Positions 10,101 to 19,096 are shown, counted from the stretch's first letter. The stretch: DNA of 64,000 nt from an uncultured Mycoplasmatota bacterium (GCA_900552495.1 URZY01000007.1:1-64000), one strand, 5' to 3'. The notes: generated from the letters alone by a model not told the origin. Numbers and translations: made by a program.

Positions 10101-13100
10101 TAAGTAAACAGTCTCACTACTATTTGGAGCAATTTCTATACTATTTCTAAGACTCATTACTGGATCTAAATTATCACCTGCATAATTACTTAATGTTTTA
10201 TTCAAAGCCTCTGCTTCTCCAATAACCTTATTTCTGCCAATAAAATTACTTCGTTCAGTCTCAAAACTAAATTCATCTTTTGGATTAGCAATTACTAATC
10301 TATTAACCATATAACTACTAATATTAGCCTCTCCACGACTCTTTCTTCTAACAATTAAAGAATTGCTTCTTTTATCATAAACTGAATGAATAAACATATT
10401 ACTAAAGGCTTTATGTGAAACGTCTGCCATATTCTCCGCAAGAATTGGCTCTGTATAAGTAGTTAATTGTAGCCTCTTAACTTCATCACTCTCATTCTTA
10501 AAAGTTACCTTTCTAATTTCAGCATGATGATCCTTCGCAACTATAATCTCTGTCTTTGTTGTAATATCACCATCAGTTCGATAATACTTAATTCTATCCG
10601 ACGCAAAAACAACTTCATATTTATCAGGATTCTTATTAATCGGCGCATAAGTATTACTCCAAACATAATTTGTATCTAAATCTTTTGCAAACATAAAAAT
10701 ACCATAATCTTGTTCCGTAACTTTACGATATCTATTTAATTGCAACGTCCTATAACGAGAAAAACTATTACCTCGATCATTCATCAACAAACAATACTTT
10801 TTATTTGATAGTACTGAAACCTCTGGCATATAAGAAATATAATTAAAATACCTAATATCATTTTCAATTTTCTCTTTTTCATAATTATATTTTTTATATC
10901 TTGCCATCTTAAGATCAATACTAGTCTTAACCTGTACCTTTTCTTTTAATAAAACTTCAAATGTTTTAATATTAACATTTTCATGGAAATAGTTTTTAAT
11001 TGCATCTGGTTTCAAATAATTAACTATTCCTGCTAAAGTCATTCCTTGGTGGTGTGCAAAGTATGCTTGAACTACACCCTTATTATCATAATCATAAGCT
11101 TCATACATCCCATACTTTCCAAACATATCCAAGGCTTTAAATTTACTAATATTTTCATAGACGTCTTCAGGAAACAACTCCATAGCCATAAGTGATGCAT
11201 AAGGGGAAATAACAATTCGATTTTCCTTATCTTCCTTAGCTTTCAAATATGGAGTTGAAAAAGCTTTATACTTATAATTAAGTGAATTATCCAACTCATT
11301 ATAAGCTGATTCACTAATACCCCAAGGTAACTTATGAGATACACTATCGATATAATCTTTTTGACAAAAATGAGCAAAATGGTAACTTTCATCTAATAAA
11401 GTATTAGGATAATTTTTCATAAATAATAATGGCATATAGTATTCAAATGAAGTACCAGACCATGATATCAATCCTTTACGCCCTTTATGTGTCGTAAGTG
11501 ATTTATCCAAACAAAACCAATGCTTACTTGGTGCATCTCCCAAACAAATCGCTAAATAACTAGAAAGTCTTGATTCACTTGCGAACTTATTATAATTATA
11601 AATCGATTGTCTTCCTTCAGAAGAATCATATCCAATACTGAAAACTTCTTTTTTAGTATAAAGTTTCTTAAAATTAGTATTTTTAATTAACTTATCGCAA
11701 AGTTTTACTAAATCATCAGCTTCGTGTTTTTCCAAAAATTCTCGCACTACAATCAAACTTGATACAAAATTACCAGAATCAACGGTCGACACAAAACCTG
11801 GATGCATTACTTTCTTAGTATTAATATCATACCAATTATATAGATGACCATACCATTTTTCTAAAGAATCAACCGTTTCAATTATCCCTCTAAGTAATTT
11901 AATCGCTTCCTCTTCTTCAATAAATTCAAGTTCAAAAGCCCCAACAACACTAACCATCGAAAATCCTATTGCTGTAGGTGAAGCTCTTAAATCCAACTTT
12001 TGTTCTCTATTCTCTTGATAATTATCTGGGATTAAATAGTAATATTCTGCCTTCAAATTGTCCTTAAAATACATCCACGTATTATAAGCAAGCTCTTTTA
12101 TTTCTTCAACTTTCTTATCTTTCAACTCAACTCTATCATGCTCAATATCCTTACTAACTAAATATACAACAACTGGAGCTGACAAAAAGACTAATCCAAT
12201 CACTAAAGCACCGTAGTTACCTGTAACAATTGTTGTTAAACATAAAATTAATCCTAGAATAATATTAAAAGTAAAGTTTCTAATATACCCTTTAAAATCA
12301 TTACTAACTAATTTTTCAGCGTCTTCCGCTGTAATCCAATTAAGTAAATTCTTATGACTAATCAATAATCGATACATTGTTCTAAAAAATGCATCCATAT
12401 AAAGCTTAGTATAAAAAGGAAGGGTCGCTAAAACAATATAAGACCTAAGTAATAAACTTTTACCACCAAAGAATAAATTTTTATAATAAACCGTCGTTTT
12501 ATCTTTTCCCTCTCTATGCATAATACTTTGTAAAAAGAAAATAATTGGTATTGCTATTTCTAGTAATACAAAGCCAATCCAAATGATTGGTGATACATTT
12601 TTAAGCAAAACTGCACAAAGTAATATAATTAATAACATCGGATGTAAAAACATTCTCACAATATTATCAAATATTTTCCATTTTCCAAGCATGTTAACTG
12701 GATTCTTTACTTTTTCACCTTTATTATTCTTTACTCTATTAAAAAGCCAAGAAACAATTTGGACATCCCCTCGTGCCCAACGATGCTGTCTTGAAGTATC
12801 AATCAAAAATTTTGAAGGAAAATCATCAATCAATTCAATATCAGAAACATATCCACATCTTAAGTAATTTCCTTCTAATAAATCATGAGACAAAATCAAA
12901 TTATCTGGGAAGGTTCCATCAAGAACTTTATCAAATACCTCAACATCATAAATTCCTTTACCAATAAAACTTCCCTCGGCAAACGAATCCTGATAAACAT
13001 TAGGTACAATCGCACTATATGTATCAAAGCCACCAATTCCTGCAAATATTTGACTATATAAACTTTTATTAGTAGCCTCTATATCAACACTAACTCTAGG

Positions 13101-14810
13101 CTGCATCAACCCATAACCTTTAATAACCTTAGTTCCCTCTTTGTTAAGCACTGGCTTATTCATTGGATGAGCCATACAACCAATCAAATTAAGTGCCGAA
13201 TTTAGAACTAATCTTGTATCTGTATCTAATGTAATAACATATTTAATACCTAAATTGCTATTATATAACATATTAACATTGAAATAATCTTTATTATATT
13301 TATCATCAATCTTTCCTAGCAATATTCTATTAAATTGAATTAAAGCACCTCTTTTTCTCTCATATCCTAAAAATTGCCCTTCATTCTCATTCCAATGCCT
13401 CTTACGATAAATAAAATAAAATAAATCTTTTCCATATTTTTTATTTAATCTTTTGGCATAATCTACACCATATTTAGAAATACTCTCATCAAATGGCATA
13501 ACCTCTTTATCAGCCGCTTTAGTATCACCCAATAAAGTAAAATATAAATTATTTGATTTATTAATAATATAAAACGTTTCTAATACATCAAACATTTCTT
13601 TTATTTTTGTTTCAGTTGAAACGATCGTCGGAATAACCACCATCGTTCTAGCCTCTTCTGGAATACCTTTAGAATAATCTAGTTTAGGTAAAGATTGTGG
13701 TTTCACCACTCTTGTTAAAATATAATTTAAAATCTGTACAAATAATTGACTAACTGGAATTAATAAAATTAAAAAGCCAAGCCATCTAATATTAATAAAA
13801 TATTTAGATAAAAAGAAACTTATCACTACAGTAACTAAAACAATAGTTGTAACATACAGAAAAACTCTTAATGTATTATTATGCCTTTTAAACAATTTAA
13901 AACCAATATGATAGTCATCTCGGTCTGTTTGCTCAAATAATTCTTTTAAATATTCAACTTCTGTTTTTTTCTTTTTCTTAGCCATACTTACTACTTTAGC
14001 TCGATAAAGTGTTTTAGATTCCTCTGTCATCTTTTCATAAACTTCATCTTCTAAAAGCATTTTTTCTGTCTTTGATACTTTCTTAAACAAGTCTTCATTA
14101 GTAAACTCAAAAAACTCTTTTAAATCACCAAATATATTGGCAATCAAAATATCATTTTCTACTTTTCTTTGGTATTCATCATTAATTAATTCTTTAAAAC
14201 TAATCTGCTTTTCTTCAAGTAATTCATTAAGTTCTTTAAATAATCGATTGTTTTTAGCTCCTAAATCACGCAACTGATTATTAAGTTCAAATATATAATA
14301 ACGATTTTTTGGAATAGAAATTCCATCTTTTAATAATTCACTCAATTCAATATCTTTATCATCATGATTCTTTATAATATTAGCAATTATCTCTTTATCT
14401 CTTAATTTCGAATACTCTTCTTTACACAACGCATTAAGTCTATCTACGTATATAAATAACAAAATCTCTTTAATATTAGTTATATCGCGGTATGAGAAAT
14501 ATATCTTATGCTGTTTTTGATATGTTCGAAGAGAACTAGTCAAAACTTCTAAACTAATATTATAATTATTTTCCAAGACAATACTTTTAACACAGTTATA
14601 TATTGTCTCTATATCTTTCATTCTAGAGGAAATTCCCCTTTTGTCATGAACAACATTTGTCTTATGTTCTACTAATAAATAGAAATTATCAATCAACCAC
14701 TCGTTTGTAATTCCAACATATTCCTTTTTCTTTGTTCTATCGACTAAAAAATTATAATATTCATTTATATTCTCAAAATTATTTAAAAATTTTTTAATTA
14801 TCTTGTTCAT
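7158..14810 (-). CDS. Cyclic beta-1,2-glucan synthase-like protein (GT84-GH189-GH94)
   Basis: A 2550-residue membrane enzyme with the domain order of NdvB/Cgs. An N-terminal helical region is followed by two membrane helices (about residues 310-365) and a family 84 glycosyltransferase with TLDTDTR (about 528) and the QxxRW motif QHRWARGD (about 673). More membrane helices follow to about 900. Then come a glycoamylase-like transglycosylase region starting near WYGHLYNWYD, and a family 94 phosphorylase with the catalytic GGGDWNDGMN (about 2233). Known relatives polymerise, cyclise and size beta-1,2-glucan. Slightly shorter than the 2800-residue proteobacterial forms. GGAGAGTGGAGC precedes the ATG; it appears monocistronic. 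Whether the product here is cyclic is not known. Confidence 0.92.
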   Translation of the reverse strand: MNKIIKKFLNNFENINEYYNFLVDRTKKKEYVGITNEWLIDNFYLLVEHKTNVVHDKRGISSRMKDIETIYNCVKSIVLENNYNISLEVLTSSLRTYQKQHKIYFSYRDITNIKEILLFIYVDRLNALCKEEYSKLRDKEIIANIIKNHDDKDIELSELLKDGISIPKNRYYIFELNNQLRDLGAKNNRLFKELNELLEEKQISFKELINDEYQRKVENDILIANIFGDLKEFFEFTNEDLFKKVSKTEKMLLEDEVYEKMTEESKTLYRAKVVSMAKKKKKTEVEYLKELFEQTDRDDYHIGFKLFKRHNNTLRVFLYVTTIVLVTVVISFFLSKYFINIRWLGFLILLIPVSQLFVQILNYILTRVVKPQSLPKLDYSKGIPEEARTMVVIPTIVSTETKIKEMFDVLETFYIINKSNNLYFTLLGDTKAADKEVMPFDESISKYGVDYAKRLNKKYGKDLFYFIYRKRHWNENEGQFLGYERKRGALIQFNRILLGKIDDKYNKDYFNVNMLYNSNLGIKYVITLDTDTRLVLNSALNLIGCMAHPMNKPVLNKEGTKVIKGYGLMQPRVSVDIEATNKSLYSQIFAGIGGFDTYSAIVPNVYQDSFAEGSFIGKGIYDVEVFDKVLDGTFPDNLILSHDLLEGNYLRCGYVSDIELIDDFPSKFLIDTSRQHRWARGDVQIVSWLFNRVKNNKGEKVKNPVNMLGKWKIFDNIVRMFLHPMLLIILLCAVLLKNVSPIIWIGFVLLEIAIPIIFFLQSIMHREGKDKTTVYYKNLFFGGKSLLLRSYIVLATLPFYTKLYMDAFFRTMYRLLISHKNLLNWITAEDAEKLVSNDFKGYIRNFTFNIILGLILCLTTIVTGNYGALVIGLVFLSAPVVVYLVSKDIEHDRVELKDKKVEEIKELAYNTWMYFKDNLKAEYYYLIPDNYQENREQKLDLRASPTAIGFSMVSVVGAFELEFIEEEEAIKLLRGIIETVDSLEKWYGHLYNWYDINTKKVMHPGFVSTVDSGNFVSSLIVVREFLEKHEADDLVKLCDKLIKNTNFKKLYTKKEVFSIGYDSSEGRQSIYNYNKFASESRLSSYLAICLGDAPSKHWFCLDKSLTTHKGRKGLISWSGTSFEYYMPLLFMKNYPNTLLDESYHFAHFCQKDYIDSVSHKLPWGISESAYNELDNSLNYKYKAFSTPYLKAKEDKENRIVISPYASLMAMELFPEDVYENISKFKALDMFGKYGMYEAYDYDNKGVVQAYFAHHQGMTLAGIVNYLKPDAIKNYFHENVNIKTFEVLLKEKVQVKTSIDLKMARYKKYNYEKEKIENDIRYFNYISYMPEVSVLSNKKYCLLMNDRGNSFSRYRTLQLNRYRKVTEQDYGIFMFAKDLDTNYVWSNTYAPINKNPDKYEVVFASDRIKYYRTDGDITTKTEIIVAKDHHAEIRKVTFKNESDEVKRLQLTTYTEPILAENMADVSHKAFSNMFIHSVYDKRSNSLIVRRKSRGEANISSYMVNRLVIANPKDEFSFETERSNFIGRNKVIGEAEALNKTLSNYAGDNLDPVMSLRNSIEIAPNSSETVYLVVGFGRSKEQIQDIIKAYNTEKQMDKAFKFATLMNVINTKNLNITGEDMRMYNIMLNYLYQTTKLSVTEERMDYLRKNALGQSGLWKFGVSGDRPIISVEISDISDMGFVLDILKAFEYYKNNSIFVDIVIINNESSQYAKIIKKEIDEEMYRMYTLNSFYHTPGSITVIDSSDISREERSLLNIVPRLKFVINNHMTLKDAVLELQAKNKISDYSSAPIEDSQVISTMEKLKFDNGFGGFKNNGREYVIYNKNTPAPWVNVIANKRFGTIVTNNGCGFTYAYNSGEFKITSWTNEMVVNDKSEGFKFNGKVFDPTKCSHGFGYSILESETDDLKKEVTEFVALEDTVKIYLVKLTNKLKNQNNIKTTFWINPTFGNFEEKTARHILSEFMGNDNYVKMRNVYSINFSDVNVFMSSSEKITAAVCDKILTKSFDIDVTLAPLEEKTMVFVLGSGMSDNENLELIKKYTNVENASRELRKVKEDWRKTLGTIEIKTEDKSFDYMVNGWYLYQTLSSRIMAKAGFYQVSGAFGYRDQLQDSMNIAMIKPDIARNQILINAAHQFPEGDVLHWWHEKNKFGLRSRYKDDYLWLVYATIYYVNVTGDTSILGEKVPYLVGDKLSDYEHEKGITFSYAEEKGTLVEHLVKSLQLSMHSLGRHKLPLMGGGDWNDGMNKVGIKGKGESVWLGFFLYQVIDDFVKMMRKYDKKFTTEEYTHFNEKLNEALNKKAWDGEYYLRAYFDNGDKLGSHENSECKIDLISQSFSILSGVAPKNRIQKVINAVEEKLVDDKSRIIKLLTPPFEKSLNNPGYIMNYPKGIRENGGQYTHSVAWYLMALIKSGYGDRAYRYYQMINPINRSMTSELVNSYKVEPYVIAADIYSADNHPGMGGWTWYTGSAGWFYRVGITEIIGLKKQGEVLYIEPAMPVAWERFEVVYHYMDTIYEIEVKKAKKDTIIVDGKSSDGNCFKLVNDGQNHKVVVHVR

Positions 14811-14871
14811 GCTCCACTCTCCTAAAATAAGTATATCATAAAAAAATATTTCCTACTACTAAAAATTAAGC

Positions 14872-14897
14872 ACAAAAAAACCTTGCCTAAGCAAGGT
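14872..14897 (-). terminator. Intrinsic terminator after tRNA-Ser
   Basis: CCTTGC and GCAAGG pair around TTAG on the minus strand, followed by seven T. It stands just after the tRNA-Ser gene. Confidence 0.9.
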
Positions 14898-14908
14898 AAT
14901 TTCTTATA

Positions 14909-14999
14909 TGGCGGAGTAGAAAGGATTTGAACCTTCGCGCCAGTTGCCCGACCTACACCCTTAGCAGGGGCGCCTCTTCAGCCTCTTGAGTACTACTCC
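14909..14999 (-). tRNA. tRNA-Ser (GCT)
   Basis: Acceptor stem GGAGTAG/CTACTCC, anticodon loop CTGCTAA with anticodon GCT, the long variable arm typical of serine tRNA, T-arm GGTTCAAATCC, and an encoded CCA. Own promoter and terminator flank it. Confidence 0.95.
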
Positions 15000-15023
15000 G
15001 TACTTGTTGCATCCGCATATACA

Positions 15024-15052
15024 ATATTACATTATAATAAGTTTTATGTCAA
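15024..15052 (-). promoter_or_regulatory. Sigma-A promoter of tRNA-Ser
   Basis: TTGACA at 15047-15052 and TAATAT at 15024-15029 on the minus strand with a 17-base spacer, about 25 bases before the tRNA-Ser 5' end. Confidence 0.8.
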
Positions 15053-15079
15053 TAAAATAAATTAAAAAAAGACAAAATA

Positions 15080-15676
15080 TTATATAATTTCGTCTTCTTC
15101 ATTTTCATCATCAAAATCAATCTTTGATGTAGTTGAAGAAATTTTAAAAACCCTTGAATTTTCCAACTTAATTACCACGTTCTTATTAATTGCTGCAAAT
15201 ACTTTCCCAAAACCATTATTATTAACATCACTCATAATCATCTCTAAATCAGAAATAACTCCATCATTAACTTTCAAAATATAAATACCTACCTCATCAC
15301 TATCCATTAAAAAAAACGCACAACAACCTAACTCTTTCTTATAGTAAATTGTTTTTTTCAATTGTTTTTGTAAAGTAAGCAATTCATCCATAGAACCAAC
15401 AATTATTACTTTCTTGCCTTCCAAATTGGGCATTGTCACACTTTCCTGCAAAATTTCCTTATATTTTTCTAAAAGCACATTTAGACGATCCTTATATAAA
15501 GTTTTGTCACTTTTAAATATGAAATATAACACAAAAAATGCTGTTCCAATAATAATACTCACTATTCCCATCAATAAGCAAGCAATAAATTGTTTACTCA
15601 AATAAAAATAACAAACAAAAATTAATGAAATAACAAATATAATTCCCAAGCAAATCATTAATCTAATTCGTTTCAT
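15080..15676 (-). CDS. Membrane protein with two N-terminal helices, unknown function
   Basis: 198 residues. Two membrane helices at about residues 5-25 and 30-52 are followed by a soluble part that begins with an amphipathic helix and the segment 'LEGKKVIIVGSMDELLTLQ'. It ends in a very acidic tail (DFDDENEEDE). The layout resembles Firmicutes proteins that carry a DUF5305-like sensor segment, but I would not assign it. AGGAGTGA precedes the ATG. It lies alone between tRNA genes. Confidence 0.6.
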   Translation of the reverse strand: MKRIRLMICLGIIFVISLIFVCYFYLSKQFIACLLMGIVSIIIGTAFFVLYFIFKSDKTLYKDRLNVLLEKYKEILQESVTMPNLEGKKVIIVGSMDELLTLQKQLKKTIYYKKELGCCAFFLMDSDEVGIYILKVNDGVISDLEMIMSDVNNNGFGKVFAAINKNVVIKLENSRVFKISSTTSKIDFDDENEEDEII

Positions 15677-15775
15677 TATATCACTCCTAAAACCTATTCT
15701 CTATTATCAATATATATAATATCTTACTATTTTTCAACAAAACAAATTACATTAAACCAAATTTGACATTAATAA

Positions 15776-15801
15776 ACAAAAAAAGTTCCTTTCTGGAACT
15801 T
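15776..15801 (-). terminator. Intrinsic terminator after the tRNA Ile-Asn-Glu cluster
   Basis: AAGTTCC and GGAACTT pair around AGAAA on the minus strand, then seven T. It ends the three-tRNA transcript. Confidence 0.9.
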
Positions 15802-15810
15802 AAATTCAAA

Positions 15811-15887
15811 TGGTGACCAGTACGGAATTCGAATCCGTGAATGCTGCCGTGAAAGGGCAGTGTGTTAAGCCGCTTCACCAACTGGCC
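15811..15887 (-). tRNA. tRNA-Glu (TTC)
   Basis: Acceptor stem GGCCAGT/ACTGGTC, anticodon stem CTGCC/GGCAG around CTTTCAC with anticodon TTC, T-arm GGATTCGAATTCC and encoded CCA. Last gene of the Ile-Asn-Glu cluster. Confidence 0.95.
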
Positions 15888-15894
15888 AAAAAAA

Positions 15895-15971
15895 TGGCGC
15901 CCCAACTAGGACTTGAACCTAGGACCCCTTGATTAACAGTCAAGTGCTCTAACCAGCTGAGCTATTGAGGC
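15895..15971 (-). tRNA. tRNA-Asn (GTT)
   Basis: Acceptor stem GCCTCAA/TTGGGGC, anticodon stem CTTGA/TCAAG around CTGTTAA with anticodon GTT, T-arm AGGTTCAAGTCCT, encoded CCA. Seven bases separate it from tRNA-Glu. Confidence 0.95.
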
Positions 15972-15979
15972 ATTATTAA

Positions 15980-16056
<77 letters not shown>

Positions 16057-16077
16057 ATTAATAATTGGTACTTTTTC

Positions 16078-16106
16078 ATTCTACACTATTTATTTTACTT
16101 TTGCAA
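16078..16106 (-). promoter_or_regulatory. Sigma-A promoter of the tRNA Ile-Asn-Glu cluster
   Basis: TTGCAA at 16101-16106 and TAGAAT at 16078-16083 on the minus strand, 17-base spacer, about 22 bases before tRNA-Ile. Confidence 0.75.
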
Positions 16107-16344
16107 TAAGAAATTGGAATTTTTTCACTTTTTTCCAAAACATTTCTCAACTGCATTTATAGAATACTATAAACCAAATATCAAAGTCAAGCACTTTTTA
16201 AACTTTTTTCATATTTTTACCATAATTAATACATTCTACTAATAATATTAACAAAAAAGTATAATTTATAAACACTTTCAACAATAATATTCAATAATAA
16301 AAATAGTATTTTCAATAAAATATCCTATATTTTAAAAAAAACTA

Positions 16345-16373
16345 TTGAAATAAATTTTTTTTTGATATAAAAT
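16345..16373 (+). promoter_or_regulatory. Sigma-A promoter of tRNA-Lys
   Basis: TTGAAA at 16345-16350 and TAAAAT at 16368-16373 with a 17-base spacer, 20 bases before the tRNA. Confidence 0.75.
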
Positions 16374-16393
16374 AGATTATGCAATTAAGCAAT

Positions 16394-16469
16394 GGGGCGT
16401 TAGCTCAGTTGGTAGAGCAACTGACTCTTAATCAGTGGGTCTAGGGTTCGAATCCCTAACGCCCCACCA
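16394..16469 (+). tRNA. tRNA-Lys (CTT)
   Basis: Acceptor stem GGGGCGT/ACGCCCC, D-arm TAGCTCAGTTGGTAGAGCA, anticodon stem ACTGA/TCAGT around CTCTTAA with anticodon CTT, T-arm GGGTTCGAATCCC, encoded CCA. Confidence 0.95.
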
Positions 16470-16479
16470 TTATAAATAT

Positions 16480-16512
16480 TAAAGACAACTAATTACTAGT
16501 TGTCTTTTCTTT
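16480..16512. terminator. Bidirectional terminator, tRNA-Lys and acyltransferase
   Basis: AAAGACAACTA and TAGTTGTCTTT form a stem between the convergent tRNA-Lys and acyltransferase genes, with a T-rich run on the plus-strand side. Confidence 0.75.
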
Positions 16513-17562
16513 TATTACTACTTTTAAAATTTTTCGCCAATTCACTTTATGAAATAAATACTCTGTAATAAAATAACAAATTCCAGCTAAAGAAAAAGTT
16601 ATCAATAAAAATATTATTACCATAGCATAGTAATCGAAACTAAATTTCTCTAACAGAAATGTTCGGACTGGAATATTACATAAATAACATAAAAAACCAA
16701 ATTTCCCAATTTTTTCAAACCATTTTGATTTAAACAAATTCCCTACATAACTTTGACCACTAAATGAAATGCTTACCCCAAGCACAAACATAAATGCCAT
16801 AAAATAGCTTTCACTCAATGCATAATGCATATTTGCCAAACAAAAGCCATAAGCCAATGTTTCAGCAACAGTAAAAAGACTTTTTCCCAAAGCATTCAAC
16901 TCAATCTTTTTAAAATAACAACTTATTTCATAAGCTATAACTCCAAGATTAATAAATATTAAGCCTTTATAAAAACCATTGCTAAAAATAAACGTTCTAC
17001 TTAATGGATCACAAATATTAATATTTTTATAATTAACTATCCCAATTGTCAAAATAATAATAAGCGGTGCAATATAATAATTAAAATTTTTTTTATGCTT
17101 ATATGCCAGTGGGAACAAAATAAAAAATAATAAAAACATTACTGATAAGTACCACGTCCCTAAATTAACGAGCATTCCTTTTCCAATAAACCCCAGTTGC
17201 AATAACTCAGTTTGTGTAGCATCAGAAAAAAATCCAGCTAATACATTCTCACTTAGAACCAAATATCCTATTATGAAAACCAATCCAACACTTGGCAATA
17301 AAGAACGCATCCTTTTCCAAAGAAAATTTAAATTAATAAATCCCAAAGATTTTCCTTTAAAATCTGATCGCTTAAGTTTTTCAATAGATAAGATAAATAA
17401 ATATCCCGACACAATAAAATAAAAGTCAACAGCGTAATAGCCTCTATTAAATAAGCCATTACCATATGAACCAGCAAAAACCCAACTATGATAAAGAACA
17501 ATTACAATACTAAAAAGAAACTTCAAAAAATCAATATAATAATTTCTTTCGACCTTTTTCAT
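16489..17562 (-). CDS. Acyltransferase 3 family membrane protein
   Basis: 357 residues with about ten membrane helices. The N-terminus NYYIDFLKFLFSIVIVLYHS is the family hallmark with its conserved Arg/Lys-near helix and catalytic His. This family (OafA/WecH/YrhL type) O-acetylates sugars of surface polysaccharides or peptidoglycan in the membrane. GGTGATTAATT precedes the ATG. It stands alone, divergent from the Fic-like gene. Acceptor unknown. Confidence 0.88.
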   Translation of the reverse strand: MKKVERNYYIDFLKFLFSIVIVLYHSWVFAGSYGNGLFNRGYYAVDFYFIVSGYLFILSIEKLKRSDFKGKSLGFINLNFLWKRMRSLLPSVGLVFIIGYLVLSENVLAGFFSDATQTELLQLGFIGKGMLVNLGTWYLSVMFLLFFILFPLAYKHKKNFNYYIAPLIIILTIGIVNYKNINICDPLSRTFIFSNGFYKGLIFINLGVIAYEISCYFKKIELNALGKSLFTVAETLAYGFCLANMHYALSESYFMAFMFVLGVSISFSGQSYVGNLFKSKWFEKIGKFGFLCYLCNIPVRTFLLEKFSFDYYAMVIIFLLITFSLAGICYFITEYLFHKVNWRKILKVVIKEKTTSN

Positions 17563-17717
17563 AATTAATCACCACAACTACCATAACACAAATAAAAATT
17601 TCAAACAACCCTCCTTTTTTACATATATTACTAAACTTTCTGTCAAACACCATTAATTATTAAAATAAAGTTTTTTAAAATCCCAAAACTATACTATAAT
17701 TATACTAAGGTGATAAT

Positions 17718-17744
17718 ATGATATATGTAGAAAAAAAGAGATGA
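17718..17744 (+). CDS. Eight-codon leader ORF coupled to the Fic-like gene
   Basis: AAGGTG stands eight bases before an ATG that opens a frame of eight codons (MIYVEKKR). Its TGA overlaps the next ATG as ATGA. The main gene has no good ribosome site of its own, so it is probably translated by coupling. The frame contains a run of seven A, so a one-base slip would join it to the main gene as an N-terminal extension. Leader versus frameshift cannot be decided from sequence alone. Confidence 0.5.
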   Translation: MIYVEKKR

Positions 17745-19096
17745 TTGATGAGCTAAAGCAAAACTTAAATAATTGGAATGATTACTCTGAAAAACTCTAT
17801 GGTTATTCAAAAAATGATGCACAAGACTTCCTAAAGCGTTTTCGAATTGGCATCTACGATTGTGGTTTAAATGGTGTATTATGGTTTGGTCCCAAAGTAA
17901 ATGTTGATTTACTTGTTTCTTGGGATGCCGATAGAAGAAAAAACAAAAGGACCTTTAGTAATATTAGTGAAGAAAATTTAATTGTCTACTCTGTCCTTTT
18001 TGAAATTAAAAATCATTTATCAAAGCTTGAACTATATCCTAAAGCATATGGAGAATATTACAAAAGTCCCATCAATCAGACTATACAAACTCCGGCATCA
18101 CCAGACGAATTAACAAAATATAAAGCCTTGTTCAAAAAAGTTTTAACGACCAACTATACTTGGCGCGAAGCTCGCGAAATAAGAAAACAGTTCAAACAAT
18201 TTAACATATATGAAAATAAAGACTTTCCACATAACTCAACTCAACTTTTTAACTGTTTTACCCCTGAAATAATCAAACACTTTTCCAACTTTTTTCCTGG
18301 AAAATGCATTTTTGATACAACTCCAATAGAAAAAAACGTTAATAAACTCTTACAAAATTTTAACGAAAAAGAAATTATTAAATATATAAACGAAGAAAAT
18401 AAAAGTCACATAGATGCCTACATTAAAAGGCAAATGCTAAGTATCATTGACTTCAAAAAAATTTTTTCGAAAAAGAAAAAAGATTACAACATTTTAAAGA
18501 AAAATTTTAAAAATAACCAACCTTTTTTACCACTAAATACTTATATCATTTTTTCACTAGATACAAAAAAAGAAATTTTAAATCTCCTAACAGGTCTTTT
18601 ATCTTCCTTAACTGCGCCAAAGAAAACTATCAATATTCCAGAAAAGTGTCAAGAATTTAAGGAAAAATTACACTGCACTAAAAGTCACAAATTATTCCTA
18701 CCAGATTCAACTCCAGTTGAACCACTATTAAAAGAAAAACATGAAAAAAAATTCATCCGTTTTCAAAAGAAATATGAATACCTTTATAAAAAGGCCACAG
18801 ATTTAGAATATGTTGAAGCGTGTCTTGAAATACTAGGAGATTTTTTAACTGCTCAAATCTATCCTGTTGGCAACAAAGAAATAGCAATTTGCTTATTCAA
18901 TACCCTTCTAATTTCCCGGGGTCTTCTACCACCAGTAATCGATTTAAATGAAAATGATTATTTTCTTCTAAATTTATTCACTAAAGATTATAATGAACGT
19001 TATAAAGAAGCAATTCCCTTAATTTTAAAAGATACAGTTAACCAAACAGAACAATTTGAAAATAAAAAATATGAAAAACCTATAACAATAAATTAA
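17741..19096 (+). CDS. Degenerate Fic-like protein, unknown function
   Basis: 451 residues, Lys-rich and without membrane helices. The C-terminal part (about 375-425) follows the pattern of the second half of Fic domains: helix, catalytic loop, then Leu-rich helix ending in 'RGLLPPVIDLNENDYF'. The loop that should read HPFxxGNGR reads IYPVGNKE, so the catalytic His is Tyr and the Arg is lost. If the fold is right, it cannot AMPylate normally. The N-terminal 350 residues resemble nothing I know. Its start depends on the leader ORF just upstream. Convergent with ddl. Confidence 0.55.
   Translation: MIDELKQNLNNWNDYSEKLYGYSKNDAQDFLKRFRIGIYDCGLNGVLWFGPKVNVDLLVSWDADRRKNKRTFSNISEENLIVYSVLFEIKNHLSKLELYPKAYGEYYKSPINQTIQTPASPDELTKYKALFKKVLTTNYTWREAREIRKQFKQFNIYENKDFPHNSTQLFNCFTPEIIKHFSNFFPGKCIFDTTPIEKNVNKLLQNFNEKEIIKYINEENKSHIDAYIKRQMLSIIDFKKIFSKKKKDYNILKKNFKNNQPFLPLNTYIIFSLDTKKEILNLLTGLLSSLTAPKKTINIPEKCQEFKEKLHCTKSHKLFLPDSTPVEPLLKEKHEKKFIRFQKKYEYLYKKATDLEYVEACLEILGDFLTAQIYPVGNKEIAICLFNTLLISRGLLPPVIDLNENDYFLLNLFTKDYNERYKEAIPLILKDTVNQTEQFENKKYEKPITIN

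Larger units (their letters stand above)
16057..16393. other. Intergenic stretch between divergent tRNA promoters
   Basis: About 340 very AT-rich bases without a supported gene. It holds the minus-strand promoter of the tRNA Ile-Asn-Glu cluster and the plus-strand promoter of tRNA-Lys. I see nothing else in it. Confidence 0.7.

Noticed and set aside
12583..12967. Two overlapping plus-strand open frames of 94 and 64 residues inside the glucan synthase gene
   Set aside because: They lie wholly within a well-supported minus-strand gene, have no ribosome site and show no domain. They are shadows of the real gene.
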